From positions 1-11,241 of the forward strand of contig DDED01000146.1 of the NCBI GenBank assembly GCA_002336035.1: a stretch of DNA of 11,241 nucleotides, read 5' to 3'. Numbering within the stretch: position 1 is the first letter of the stretch; each line of letters opens with the position of its first letter. Made by a program: the position numbers and the translations under genes. Below, piece by piece: positions 1-6,837 of this stretch. The notes under the pieces are model-generated. The model saw only the letters and a program-made list of their open reading frames with translations, was not told the origin of the DNA and made no database searches. The DNA is from Cellvibrionales bacterium UBA1963. GTDB taxonomy: Bacteria > Pseudomonadota > Gammaproteobacteria > Pseudomonadales > UBA7434.

Positions 1-1
1 C

Positions 2-925
2 CCTGCTATAAAGGCAGTGCCTAATGCCATATTTGTCACAGCTATGGATACCAATCCTTTAGCTGCAGACCCCGCGCCCATCATTGCCGCAAATAGTCAG
101 GCATTTGAAGCAGGCTTAACGGTATTAACTCGGCTTGGCGCGGAAACCGTTTTTTGTTGTGCCGAAGCGAGTTCCTCGGTTTCAGTGGGTAACTCAGGAG
201 CTGAGTTAGCCCTTTTTTCTGGCCCGCATCCAGCGGGCATTGCAGGCACACACATTCATCACCTCGCGCCTGTCTCGATGTCCAAAACCGCTTGGACGAT
301 TAATTATCAAGAAGTAATTGCCATTGGTAATTTATTCACCGCGGGTCGTCTTGATGTGACCCGAACGGTGGCGCTCGGCGGGCCTCTCGTGAACGAACCT
401 GCTTTGGTTGTCACGCGCCTCGGTGCCTCACTTGATGAATTGACGGCGGGTCGTTTGAGTGGCGATGAGATTCGAATCATCTCAGGTTCCGTGTTTAATG
501 GAAGAAAGGCCGCAGGCCCCTACAACTACCTTGGGCGCTATCATTTGCAAATATCGGCACTTGAGGAAGGGCGGGATCGTGAGTTTATGTCTTATTTAAG
601 AGCGGGTTTTAACAAGCACTCAATTACAGGCACATTCATATCTGCCTTCAAAGCCAGTCGCTTGTTTCCGTTTACAACCACAACTAATGGCAGCGACAGA
701 GCCATGGTTCCAATTGGCAGTTATGAAAAAGTTATGCCGCTTGATATTTTACCGACTCAATTATTAAGAGCGCTTATTGTCGGCGACTCTGTGACAGCAC
801 AAGCGCTTGGTTGCTTAGAATTAGATGAAGAAGACCTTGCATTGTGTACGTATGTTTGCCCTGGTAAATATGAGTACGGTACTATTTTAAGAGACAATTT
901 AGAACAAATAGAGAAAGAGGGGTAA
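2..925 (+). CDS. nqrA: Na+-translocating NADH:quinone reductase subunit A (5' truncated by window edge)
   Basis: NqrA is the cytoplasmic-side subunit of the Na+-NQR respiratory pump and is associated with quinone binding. The reading frame is open from base 2 and begins PAIKAVPNAIFVTAMDTNPL, which matches the interior of NqrA. The GTG at position 17 is therefore an internal valine codon, not the start. About 307 residues are present. The family is usually about 445 residues, so roughly the first 140 are off the left edge. Other typical stretches are GPHPAGIAGTHIHHL near position 220 and the C-terminal end with CTYVCPGKYEYG and LRDNLEQIEKEG. The stop is TAA at 923-925, four bases before the GTG of nqrB, so the two genes are co-transcribed and probably translationally coupled. 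The promoter of the operon is outside the window. Confidence 0.97.
   Translation, partial: PAIKAVPNAIFVTAMDTNPLAADPAPIIAANSQAFEAGLTVLTRLGAETVFCCAEASSSVSVGNSGAELALFSGPHPAGIAGTHIHHLAPVSMSKTAWTINYQEVIAIGNLFTAGRLDVTRTVALGGPLVNEPALVVTRLGASLDELTAGRLSGDEIRIISGSVFNGRKAAGPYNYLGRYHLQISALEEGRDREFMSYLRAGFNKHSITGTFISAFKASRLFPFTTTTNGSDRAMVPIGSYEKVMPLDILPTQLLRALIVGDSVTAQALGCLELDEEDLALCTYVCPGKYEYGTILRDNLEQIEKEG
916..922 (+). promoter_or_regulatory. Ribosome binding site deciding the GTG start of nqrB
   Basis: The bases AGAGGGG lie inside the last codons of nqrA, seven bases before the GTG at 930. The spacing is right for a Shine-Dalgarno site. This supports the GTG start over any later ATG. Confidence 0.7.
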
Positions 926-929
926 TCGG

Positions 930-2129
930 GTGTCATTAAGATCATTGCTCGATGATATAGAGCCGCACTTTATAAAGGGCGGTAAATATGAAAGTTTTTA
1001 TGCGCTTTATGAGGCGGTCGATACAATTTTTTATCGTCCCTCCTCAGTCACTAAAAGCGCCTCTCATGTCCGTGATGGCATAGATTTAAAACGGATAATG
1101 ATTACGGTTTGGATTGCTACTTTTCCTGCCATGTTTTATGGCATGTACAATGTTGGTCATCAGGCTAACGAGATTTTAGCCGCCAGTAATATAATAGCTG
1201 CTGAAGGCTGGCGTCTGACGATGATAGGAATGCTGGTTGGTTTTAATCCTAACAGCATCATTGACTGCTTTGTCCATGGTGCTTTTTACTATTTACCTAT
1301 TTATCTAACGACGTTTATTGTTGGCGGGTTTTGGGAAATACTGTTTGCGGCAAAGCGTGGACATGAAATTAATGAAGGCTTTTTTGTCACTTCTGTTTTA
1401 TTTTCTCTGACATGCCCCCCGACTTTACCGCTTTGGATGGTTGCCTTAGGCATCAGTTTCGGTGTTGTCGTGGGTAAAGAGGTTTTTGGTGGTACAGGTA
1501 AGAATTTCTTAAATCCTGCATTAACGGGACGCGCTTTCTTGTATTTTGCTTACCCCGCCTTTATGTCAGGTGATTCAGTATGGACAGCAGTTGATGGTTA
1601 TTCAGGTGCAACGTCTCTTTCAATAGCGGCTTCAAATGGTGTGGAGGCTTTAAATCAACAAATTGGTTGGATGAATGCTTTTGTGGGTAACGTCCATGGC
1701 TCTATTGGTGAAACGTCTGTTGTGGCTATTGGAATTGGCATGGTTATTTTATTGGCCACAGGGGTCGCCTCTTGGCGGATCATGCTTGGTACTTTTGTCG
1801 GCATGTTTGCTCTCTCAAGTCTCTTTAATGTGTTAGGCAGTGATAGCAACCCAATGTTTGCTTTGCCTTTTTATTGGCATTTAGTGGTTGGTGGGTTTAT
1901 GTTCGGCCTGGTCTTCATGACGACTGACCCCGTTTCTGCTGCCATGACCCATACCGGTAGATTTTGGTACGGTGTATTAATTGGTGTGATGACGGTTCTC
2001 ATTCGCGTGGTCAATCCTGCTTTTCCTGAGGGTATAATGCTGGCTATATTATTTGCCAATTTATTTGCCCCATTGATCGACCATTTTGTCGTGCAGGCAA
2101 ATATTAAGAGGAGATTAGTTCGTGGCTAA
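930..2129 (+). CDS. nqrB: Na+-translocating NADH:quinone reductase subunit B
   Basis: NqrB is the large integral membrane subunit of Na+-NQR. It carries one covalently bound FMN and takes part in Na+ translocation and quinone reduction. The protein has 399 residues, close to family length (about 410), with many hydrophobic segments, for example about 55-75, 118-140, 166-182, 260-290 and 320-395. The motif KEVFGGTGKNFLNPALTG lies at about 183-200. The FMN attachment motif DGYSGAT lies at 222-228, with Thr228 as the predicted phosphoester acceptor. This matches the Dxx(S/T)GA(T/S) signal recognised by ApbE, encoded downstream at 5422. The GTG start has a good ribosome binding site, and the N-terminus matches the family. 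The stop TAA at 2127-2129 overlaps the start of nqrC by eight bases. Confidence 0.98.
   Translation: MSLRSLLDDIEPHFIKGGKYESFYALYEAVDTIFYRPSSVTKSASHVRDGIDLKRIMITVWIATFPAMFYGMYNVGHQANEILAASNIIAAEGWRLTMIGMLVGFNPNSIIDCFVHGAFYYLPIYLTTFIVGGFWEILFAAKRGHEINEGFFVTSVLFSLTCPPTLPLWMVALGISFGVVVGKEVFGGTGKNFLNPALTGRAFLYFAYPAFMSGDSVWTAVDGYSGATSLSIAASNGVEALNQQIGWMNAFVGNVHGSIGETSVVAIGIGMVILLATGVASWRIMLGTFVGMFALSSLFNVLGSDSNPMFALPFYWHLVVGGFMFGLVFMTTDPVSAAMTHTGRFWYGVLIGVMTVLIRVVNPAFPEGIMLAILFANLFAPLIDHFVVQANIKRRLVRG
2109..2113 (+). promoter_or_regulatory. Ribosome binding site deciding the GTG start of nqrC
   Basis: A perfect AGGAG sits eight bases before the GTG at 2122, inside the 3' end of nqrB. It supports the GTG start and the eight-base nqrB/nqrC overlap. 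Confidence 0.75.
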
Positions 2130-2892
2130 TCAAGATACCATCCAGAAAACATTGACGGTTGCATTGCTTCTTTGTTTTATTTGTTCTGTAATCGTTTCAG
2201 CAGCCGCTGTTTTATTACGCCCTATGCAGGACGCCAATAAAGATCAAGATCGAAAGAAAAATATTTTACTGGCAGCAGGTCTCTATCAGGAAGGGATTGC
2301 AATTGAAGATCAGTTTGCTGTCATCAAGCCTCGATTGGTTGATTTAGAGACAGGCACTTTCAGTCCTGAAGCTGATACGGTGAGCTTTGACCAGCGAAAG
2401 TCGGCCAAAGATGTTAACCAATCAAAAGCTCTTTCTAGCGATGAAGATAAGGCGAAAATATCACGGCGTGAAAATCAAGCTTTAGTCTACATTGTTGAAG
2501 AACAAGGAGAGTTTGACAAAATAATCCTTCCTGTCCATGGCTATGGACTTTGGTCAACGCTGTATGGCTTTGTTGCGCTCGAAAGTGACTTGAATACCAT
2601 CGCTGGTTTGGGTTTTTACGAGCACGGAGAAACGCCGGGCTTGGGCGGCGAAGTGGATAATCCTCGATGGAAAGCCTTTTGGCCGGGCAAACAGGTTTAC
2701 AAAGACGGTGCAGTGGCGATTCAGTTGATCAAAGGTGTTGTTGATCCGAGGTCTGTTGACTCTGCCTATCAAGTTGACGGTTTATCTGGTGCGACATTAA
2801 CCAGTACAGGCGTCACTAATTTATTGCAATTTTGGTTAGGTCAGAGCGGGTTTCAGTCCTTTATTTCTAATTTTAAAACCGGAAAAGCTTAA
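2122..2892 (+). CDS. nqrC: Na+-translocating NADH:quinone reductase subunit C
   Basis: NqrC is a membrane-anchored subunit whose periplasmic FMN-binding domain carries the second covalent FMN of Na+-NQR. The protein has 256 residues. One N-terminal membrane anchor lies at about 11-32, followed by a soluble domain. Family motifs seen are ILPVHGYGLWST (135-146), YEHGETPGLGGEV (166-178) and the flavinylation motif DGLSGATLT at 219-227. Thr225 is the predicted FMN site, the same number as the flavinylated Thr reported for Vibrio cholerae NqrC. It starts with GTG inside the end of nqrB, with an AGGAG site. It is followed by a 25-base gap before the ATG of nqrD. Confidence 0.98.
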   Translation: MANQDTIQKTLTVALLLCFICSVIVSAAAVLLRPMQDANKDQDRKKNILLAAGLYQEGIAIEDQFAVIKPRLVDLETGTFSPEADTVSFDQRKSAKDVNQSKALSSDEDKAKISRRENQALVYIVEEQGEFDKIILPVHGYGLWSTLYGFVALESDLNTIAGLGFYEHGETPGLGGEVDNPRWKAFWPGKQVYKDGAVAIQLIKGVVDPRSVDSAYQVDGLSGATLTSTGVTNLLQFWLGQSGFQSFISNFKTGKA

Positions 2893-2917
2893 GTAGCTTG
2901 CAACATTGAGATCGATT

Positions 2918-3583
2918 ATGAGTTCAGACGTTAAAAAGAATCTGATTACACCTATATTTGACGACAACCCCATTGCGTTGCAAATACTTGGTATTTGTTC
3001 TGCTTTAGCGGTAACCAGCAATTTACAGACTACTTTAGTGATGTGCGTAGCGTTAACCGCTGTCACCGCATTCTCTAATTTTTTCGTTTCTTTAGTGAGA
3101 AACTTTATACCGAGTAGTATTCGTATTATTGTTCAAATGATCATTATTGCTTCGTTAGTTATTGTCGTCGACCAAATTCTAAAGGCCGTCGCCTACGATG
3201 TGTCAAAACAACTTTCGGTTTTCGTGGGCCTTATCATCACCAATTGTATCGTGATGGGTAGGGCAGAAGCTTTTGCTATGAAAAATCCACCTTTGCCAAG
3301 TTTCCTTGACGGCATTGGCAATGGTTTAGGTTATAGTGTTGTGTTGCTTGCTGTAGGCTTCTTTCGAGAATTGTTGGGTGCCGGTAAATTATTCGGCATT
3401 GAGGTTTTGGCGTTGGCAACTGAAGGTGGTTGGTATATTCCTAATGGTATGATGCTCTTGCCTCCCAGCGCATTCTTTTTGATTGGTTTTTTTATTTGGG
3501 TTTTGCGTTCCCGTAAAAGAGACCAAGTGGAGATTCCTGAGTTCAAAATAAGCCGGCATTCTTCGGTTCGTGAGGCCTCTTGA
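2918..3583 (+). CDS. nqrD: Na+-translocating NADH:quinone reductase subunit D
   Basis: NqrD is a polytopic inner-membrane subunit. With NqrE it forms the membrane channel core and holds an iron centre by cysteines. I chose the ATG at 2918 (N-terminus MSSDVKKNLITPIFDDNPIA, 221 residues), which matches family N-termini. A TTG at 2906 is in frame but would add four residues with no family support. There is no strong Shine-Dalgarno site. The two cysteines equivalent to the iron ligands described in Vibrio are present: Cys27 in LGICSALAV and Cys110 in IITNCIVMGRAEAFAM. VRNFIPSSIRIIVQM and GFFRELLGAGKLFG are further family signatures. The stop TGA at 3581-3583 shares one base with the ATG of nqrE. 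Confidence 0.97.
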   Translation: MSSDVKKNLITPIFDDNPIALQILGICSALAVTSNLQTTLVMCVALTAVTAFSNFFVSLVRNFIPSSIRIIVQMIIIASLVIVVDQILKAVAYDVSKQLSVFVGLIITNCIVMGRAEAFAMKNPPLPSFLDGIGNGLGYSVVLLAVGFFRELLGAGKLFGIEVLALATEGGWYIPNGMMLLPPSAFFLIGFFIWVLRSRKRDQVEIPEFKISRHSSVREAS

Positions 3584-4191
3584 TGGAGCATTATCTTAGT
3601 TTGTTTGTTCGCGCTGTTTTTATTGAAAATATGGCGCTTAGTTTTTTTCTCGGCATGTGTACGTTTCTGGCGATTTCAAAAAAAATAGAGGCGGCCATTG
3701 GCTTAAGTGTGGCTGTAATCGTTGTGCTTACGATTACCACGCCGCTCAATAACATAATTTATCATAATTTATTGGCTGATGGCGCACTCACTTGGGCGGG
3801 CCTACCCGATGTGGATCTAAGCTTTTTAGGTTTCTTGAGCTATATTGGTGTCATCGCTGCCAGCGTCCAAATTCTCGAGATGTTTTTGGATAAATACGTC
3901 CCAGCTTTGTACAATGCTCTTGGTGTGTTTTTGCCCCTGATTACCGTTAATTGCGCCATTATGGGCGCATCTTTATTCATGGTTGAGAGAGACTATAACC
4001 TCGCTGAGAGTGCTGTTTTCGGGGCTGGCGCAGGTTTAGGATGGGGTCTTGCCATTGTTGCTCTGGCAGGCATTAGAGAGAAATTAAAATACAGCGACGT
4101 TCCTGACGGTCTTCAGGGTCTTGGCATCACGTTTATTACTGTCGGGTTGATGTCGCTGGGCTTCATGTCCTTTGGGGGCATCGATCTATGA
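3583..4191 (+). CDS. nqrE: Na+-translocating NADH:quinone reductase subunit E
   Basis: NqrE is the membrane partner of NqrD and homologous to it, in inverted topology. The protein has 202 residues, as usual for the family, with about six membrane segments. The start is ATG at 3583 within TGATG, so the stop of nqrD and this start share one base and translation is likely coupled. GAGG at 3572-3575 is a ribosome binding site seven bases upstream. The iron-ligand cysteines are conserved: Cys26 in FLGMCTFLA and Cys124 in ITVNCAIMG. IALAGIRE-type and KLKYSDVPDGLQGLGITFIT motifs (about 160-186) confirm the family. Its TGA stop overlaps a short ORF (4188-4217) that leads up to nqrF. Confidence 0.97.
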   Translation: MEHYLSLFVRAVFIENMALSFFLGMCTFLAISKKIEAAIGLSVAVIVVLTITTPLNNIIYHNLLADGALTWAGLPDVDLSFLGFLSYIGVIAASVQILEMFLDKYVPALYNALGVFLPLITVNCAIMGASLFMVERDYNLAESAVFGAGAGLGWGLAIVALAGIREKLKYSDVPDGLQGLGITFITVGLMSLGFMSFGGIDL

Positions 4192-4217
4192 ATTTTTTTA
4201 TTGGAGTAGTGGCATAA
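4188..4217 (+). other. Nine-codon ORF between nqrE and nqrF
   Basis: An ATG at 4188 overlaps the nqrE stop as ATGA and opens a frame that reads MNFFIGVVA and then TAA at 4215-4217. The ATG of nqrF follows directly at 4218. The peptide faintly resembles NqrF N-termini, which read like xxIxxGVVMFT. It may be a relic of an earlier nqrF start, a coupling ORF that carries ribosomes from nqrE to nqrF, or chance. No product is claimed. Confidence 0.3.
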
Positions 4218-5438
4218 ATGGGTGATATTGGCCTCGGGGTAGGCATGTTTACGGCAATCGTTTTAGCATTGGTGATCATCATTTTGATGGCTAGGGCGCA
4301 ATTAGTCAGTACTGGTAACGTTAATATTGAAATCAATGGTGAGAAAACGATTTCAGTTCCAGCCGGTGATAAGTTGCTTCAAACACTCGCTGGTAATGAT
4401 TTATTTCTAGCTTCTGCCTGCGGTGGCGGTGGTAGCTGCGCTCAATGCAAATGCCAAGTGTTCGATGGCGGTGGATCGATTCTACCGACTGAAATATCTC
4501 ATTTTACTCGACGTGAAGCCTTAAATGGTTATCGACTTTCGTGTCAAGTGCCGGTTAAGCAGGACATGAAGATACAAATTCCTGAAGAAGTCTTTGGCGT
4601 TAAGCAATGGGAGTGTACGGTAGAGTCTAATCCTAATGTAGCGACCTTTATTAAAGAACTTACACTCAAACTTCCTGAGGGTGAGGCAGTAAATTTTCGT
4701 GCTGGTGGATATGTTCAATTAGAATGCCCTCCACACAAAGTAAAATATTCGGATTTTGCCATTGAAGATGAATACCGAGGGGATTGGGATCGCTTCGGTT
4801 TTTTTGACGTCGAGTCCGTCGTCGATGAAACGGTGATTAGAGCTTATTCGATGGCTAACTATCCAGAAGAGCAGGGCGTGGTGAAGTTTAATATCCGTTG
4901 TGCAACGCCTCCCCCCAATAATTTAGCGTTAACACCAGGGCAAATGTCATCGTGGGTTTTCGGCTTAAACCCAGGCGATAAAGTGAAAGTATACGGTCCT
5001 TTTGGCGAGTTTTTTGCTAAAGAATCGGATGCCGAGATGGTCTTTATTGGCGGCGGTGCTGGCATGGCTCCTATGCGGTCACATATTTTTGATCAGTTGC
5101 GCAGAATCAATTCCTCTCGTAAGATTTCTTTCTGGTACGGTGCTCGCTCTATGCGTGAGGCTTTTTATGTGGATGATTACAATAAGTTATCAGACGAAAA
5201 TGATAATTTTGAGTGGCATCTTGCCTTGTCTGATCCGCAGCCTGAAGATCATTGGGAAGGTAAAACAGGTTTCATCCATCAAGTTTTATTGGATAATTAC
5301 CTTAAAGATCATCCGGCACCAGAAGATTGCGAGTTTTATATGTGTGGTCCGCCCATGATGAATTCAGCTGTCGTGTCAATGTTGCTCGAGCTAGGAGTAG
5401 AACCTGAAAACATCATGCTTGATGATTTTGGTGGTTAA
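4218..5438 (+). CDS. nqrF: Na+-translocating NADH:quinone reductase subunit F (NADH dehydrogenase, [2Fe-2S]/FAD)
   Basis: NqrF is the electron entry subunit. It oxidises NADH on the cytoplasmic side, using FAD and a [2Fe-2S] cluster, and feeds electrons into the pump. The protein has 406 residues, as usual. In order: an N-terminal membrane anchor (about 5-26); a ferredoxin domain (about 34-122) with cluster ligands Cys68, Cys74, Cys77 and Cys109 in the CxxxxxCxxC...C pattern; an FAD domain with RAYSMANYP (208-216); and an NADH domain with MVFIGGGAGMAPMRSHIFDQ (274-293), WYGARS and YMCGPPMMN (374-382). It ends in LDDFGG, the typical C-terminus. A TTGGAG about 11 bases upstream is a plausible ribosome binding site. 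Its end overlaps the start of apbE. Confidence 0.98.
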   Translation: MGDIGLGVGMFTAIVLALVIIILMARAQLVSTGNVNIEINGEKTISVPAGDKLLQTLAGNDLFLASACGGGGSCAQCKCQVFDGGGSILPTEISHFTRREALNGYRLSCQVPVKQDMKIQIPEEVFGVKQWECTVESNPNVATFIKELTLKLPEGEAVNFRAGGYVQLECPPHKVKYSDFAIEDEYRGDWDRFGFFDVESVVDETVIRAYSMANYPEEQGVVKFNIRCATPPPNNLALTPGQMSSWVFGLNPGDKVKVYGPFGEFFAKESDAEMVFIGGGAGMAPMRSHIFDQLRRINSSRKISFWYGARSMREAFYVDDYNKLSDENDNFEWHLALSDPQPEDHWEGKTGFIHQVLLDNYLKDHPAPEDCEFYMCGPPMMNSAVVSMLLELGVEPENIMLDDFGG

Positions 5439-6561
5439 TCAACTCATTCACTTATTCGCTATTACGGGTCATTTTTTTATAAGGTGCTTTTTACTCGGTG
5501 CCTTAATTCTTTCTTGTGCTTGTGATTTTATTCCTTCGTCGGCGTCCCCTACGTTGCAGTTATCAGGTTCAACTATGGGCACCTACTATCGTGTGGTGGT
5601 GGTTGACGATGCTGACCATTTTACCTCTCCAGAAGCTTATGCTGCTTTTGAACAAGAAACGCTTCAGCAACGAATAGATCTTCAGCTTAGTCAGCTACTA
5701 TTGAGTATGTCCACGTATCAATCAAATTCAGAGATTTCACTTTTTAATAAGCTAATCCCTCCTGCGTGCCAAACAATTTCATCTGACTTTACTGACGTTA
5801 TGGCTATGGCGCTGGATATTGCCGAAGATTCTGATGGCTATTTTAATCCTTTATTAAATCCACTTATTCATCGTTGGGGATTTTCATCAAAAAATATGAG
5901 TGTCAATTTGCCTACCCAAATTGAGATTGATGAGCTTCTTACTCTCACGCAATTCAGTGGTTTTAGTGTTGATTTTACTGACCGAAAACTGTGTAAGTCC
6001 AAAGCTGTTGAATTAGACCTATCGGGCATAGCGAAGGGTTATGGTGTTGATCAAATCGTTCATTTATTAACGCAGATAGGATCGCGTCATTTTCTGGTTG
6101 ATATTGGCGGTGAAGTTCGCGTCCTGGGTGAAAATGCCAGAGGTCAGCCCTGGCGACTGGCAATAGAAAAGCCAGACGGATCTTCTTCTATTCAAGAAGT
6201 GGTTGCGTTATCTCATCATGCAATTGCAACATCAGGGGATTATCGTAATTTTTTTATTCATCAAGGCCGACGTTATTCGCATTTAATCAATCCGAAAAGC
6301 GGTTATCCTATCAGTCATGATATGGCCTCAGTCAGTGTCATTGCTGAAACTACCGCTCAGGCAGATGCTTGGGCTACCGCATTATTGGCTTCTGGAGAAG
6401 TCAATGCTAAGCGATTTGCAGAATCTAAGGGACTTGCGGTTATGATGGTATTTCGAGAGAATGAGCCTCTTGAGTATTCTGGGCAGACACGTGCCGTTGA
6501 TTACACGGAGTTTCGGACGTGGACTTCGCAGGCTTTTAAACCGTTTATAGACCTTGAATAA
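5422..6561 (+). CDS. apbE: FAD:protein FMN transferase ApbE, predicted lipoprotein
   Basis: ApbE uses FAD and Mg2+ to attach FMN by a phosphoester bond to Thr or Ser in target proteins, here presumably NqrB Thr228 and NqrC Thr225. Family motifs, in order (numbered from this ATG): GSTMGTYYRV (about 49-58), LSMSTYQSNSEIS, DGYFNPLLNPLIHRWGF (about 138-154), ELDLSGIAKGYGVD (about 197-210), LVDIGGEV, IATSGDYRNFF, YSHLINPKSGYPI and TAQADAWATALLASG, the last near a metal-binding site. The N-terminus has a hydrophobic stretch ending ILSCAC, a plausible though imperfect lipobox, which fits an inner-membrane-anchored periplasmic enzyme. The start is uncertain: TTG 5419, ATG 5422 or GTG 5431, all overlapping the end of nqrF and none with a clear ribosome binding site. 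The next ATG is downstream of the signal sequence. Two cysteines (about 116 and 191) in the mature part could pair in the periplasm; that is inference. Confidence 0.95.
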   Translation: MILVVNQLIHLFAITGHFFIRCFLLGALILSCACDFIPSSASPTLQLSGSTMGTYYRVVVVDDADHFTSPEAYAAFEQETLQQRIDLQLSQLLLSMSTYQSNSEISLFNKLIPPACQTISSDFTDVMAMALDIAEDSDGYFNPLLNPLIHRWGFSSKNMSVNLPTQIEIDELLTLTQFSGFSVDFTDRKLCKSKAVELDLSGIAKGYGVDQIVHLLTQIGSRHFLVDIGGEVRVLGENARGQPWRLAIEKPDGSSSIQEVVALSHHAIATSGDYRNFFIHQGRRYSHLINPKSGYPISHDMASVSVIAETTAQADAWATALLASGEVNAKRFAESKGLAVMMVFRENEPLEYSGQTRAVDYTEFRTWTSQAFKPFIDLE

Positions 6562-6592
6562 ACCATACATTGATAAATGAGACAGTTCAGTT

Positions 6593-6829
6593 ATGTTAAC
6601 AGTGTTTTTGCTAACCTTATGTTTTCTTCTTTTAGTCGTGGCGGGCATGGCTGTTGGCGTGCTTTTTTCAAACAAACCTATCAAAGGCTCTTGCGGTGGC
6701 ATCCAGGCGTTGGGCTTGGGTGAAAAGTGCGATATCTGCGGAAGCGACACTGACATCTGTGAAGAGCCAGATTCAAATATGCCCCCCCAACATAATAGCG
6801 CCGCCGACTTTTATAAAGTCGACAGCTGA
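6593..6829 (+). CDS. nqrM: Na+-NQR maturation protein NqrM (DUF539 family)
   Basis: NqrM is a small membrane protein needed for assembly of Na+-NQR, thought to help supply iron for the Cys-ligated centre in NqrD/NqrE. The protein has 78 residues. One membrane segment lies at about 3-25, then a cysteine motif with Cys34, Cys46, Cys49 and Cys56 in SCGGIQALGLGEKCDICGSD and the following TDIC, as expected for the family. The C-terminal 20 residues are not conserved and contain a run of seven C at 6782-6788. It follows apbE by 31 bases, which fits the usual nqrABCDEF-apbE-nqrM order. Its stop at 6827-6829 is only eight bases from the stop of nth on the other strand. A seven-base-pair hairpin (arms 6805-6811 and 6815-6821) lies in its last codons but has no T run after it. 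Confidence 0.94.
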   Translation: MLTVFLLTLCFLLLVVAGMAVGVLFSNKPIKGSCGGIQALGLGEKCDICGSDTDICEEPDSNMPPQHNSAADFYKVDS

Positions 6830-6837
6830 GTATTGTG

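Noticed and set aside
4701..4708. GCTGGTGG, identical to the E. coli Chi site
   Set aside because: It is a single copy inside nqrF; one match of eight bases in 11 kb is expected by chance, and the organism's Chi is unknown.
5002..5358. Open frame of 118 codons in another frame of nqrF
   Set aside because: It is inside the well conserved FAD/NADH region of nqrF, and the translation has no family features.
6805..6821. Hairpin (7 bp, 3-base loop) as terminator of the nqr operon
   Set aside because: It is inside the nqrM coding sequence, AT-rich in its inner half, and has no T run after it on either strand.
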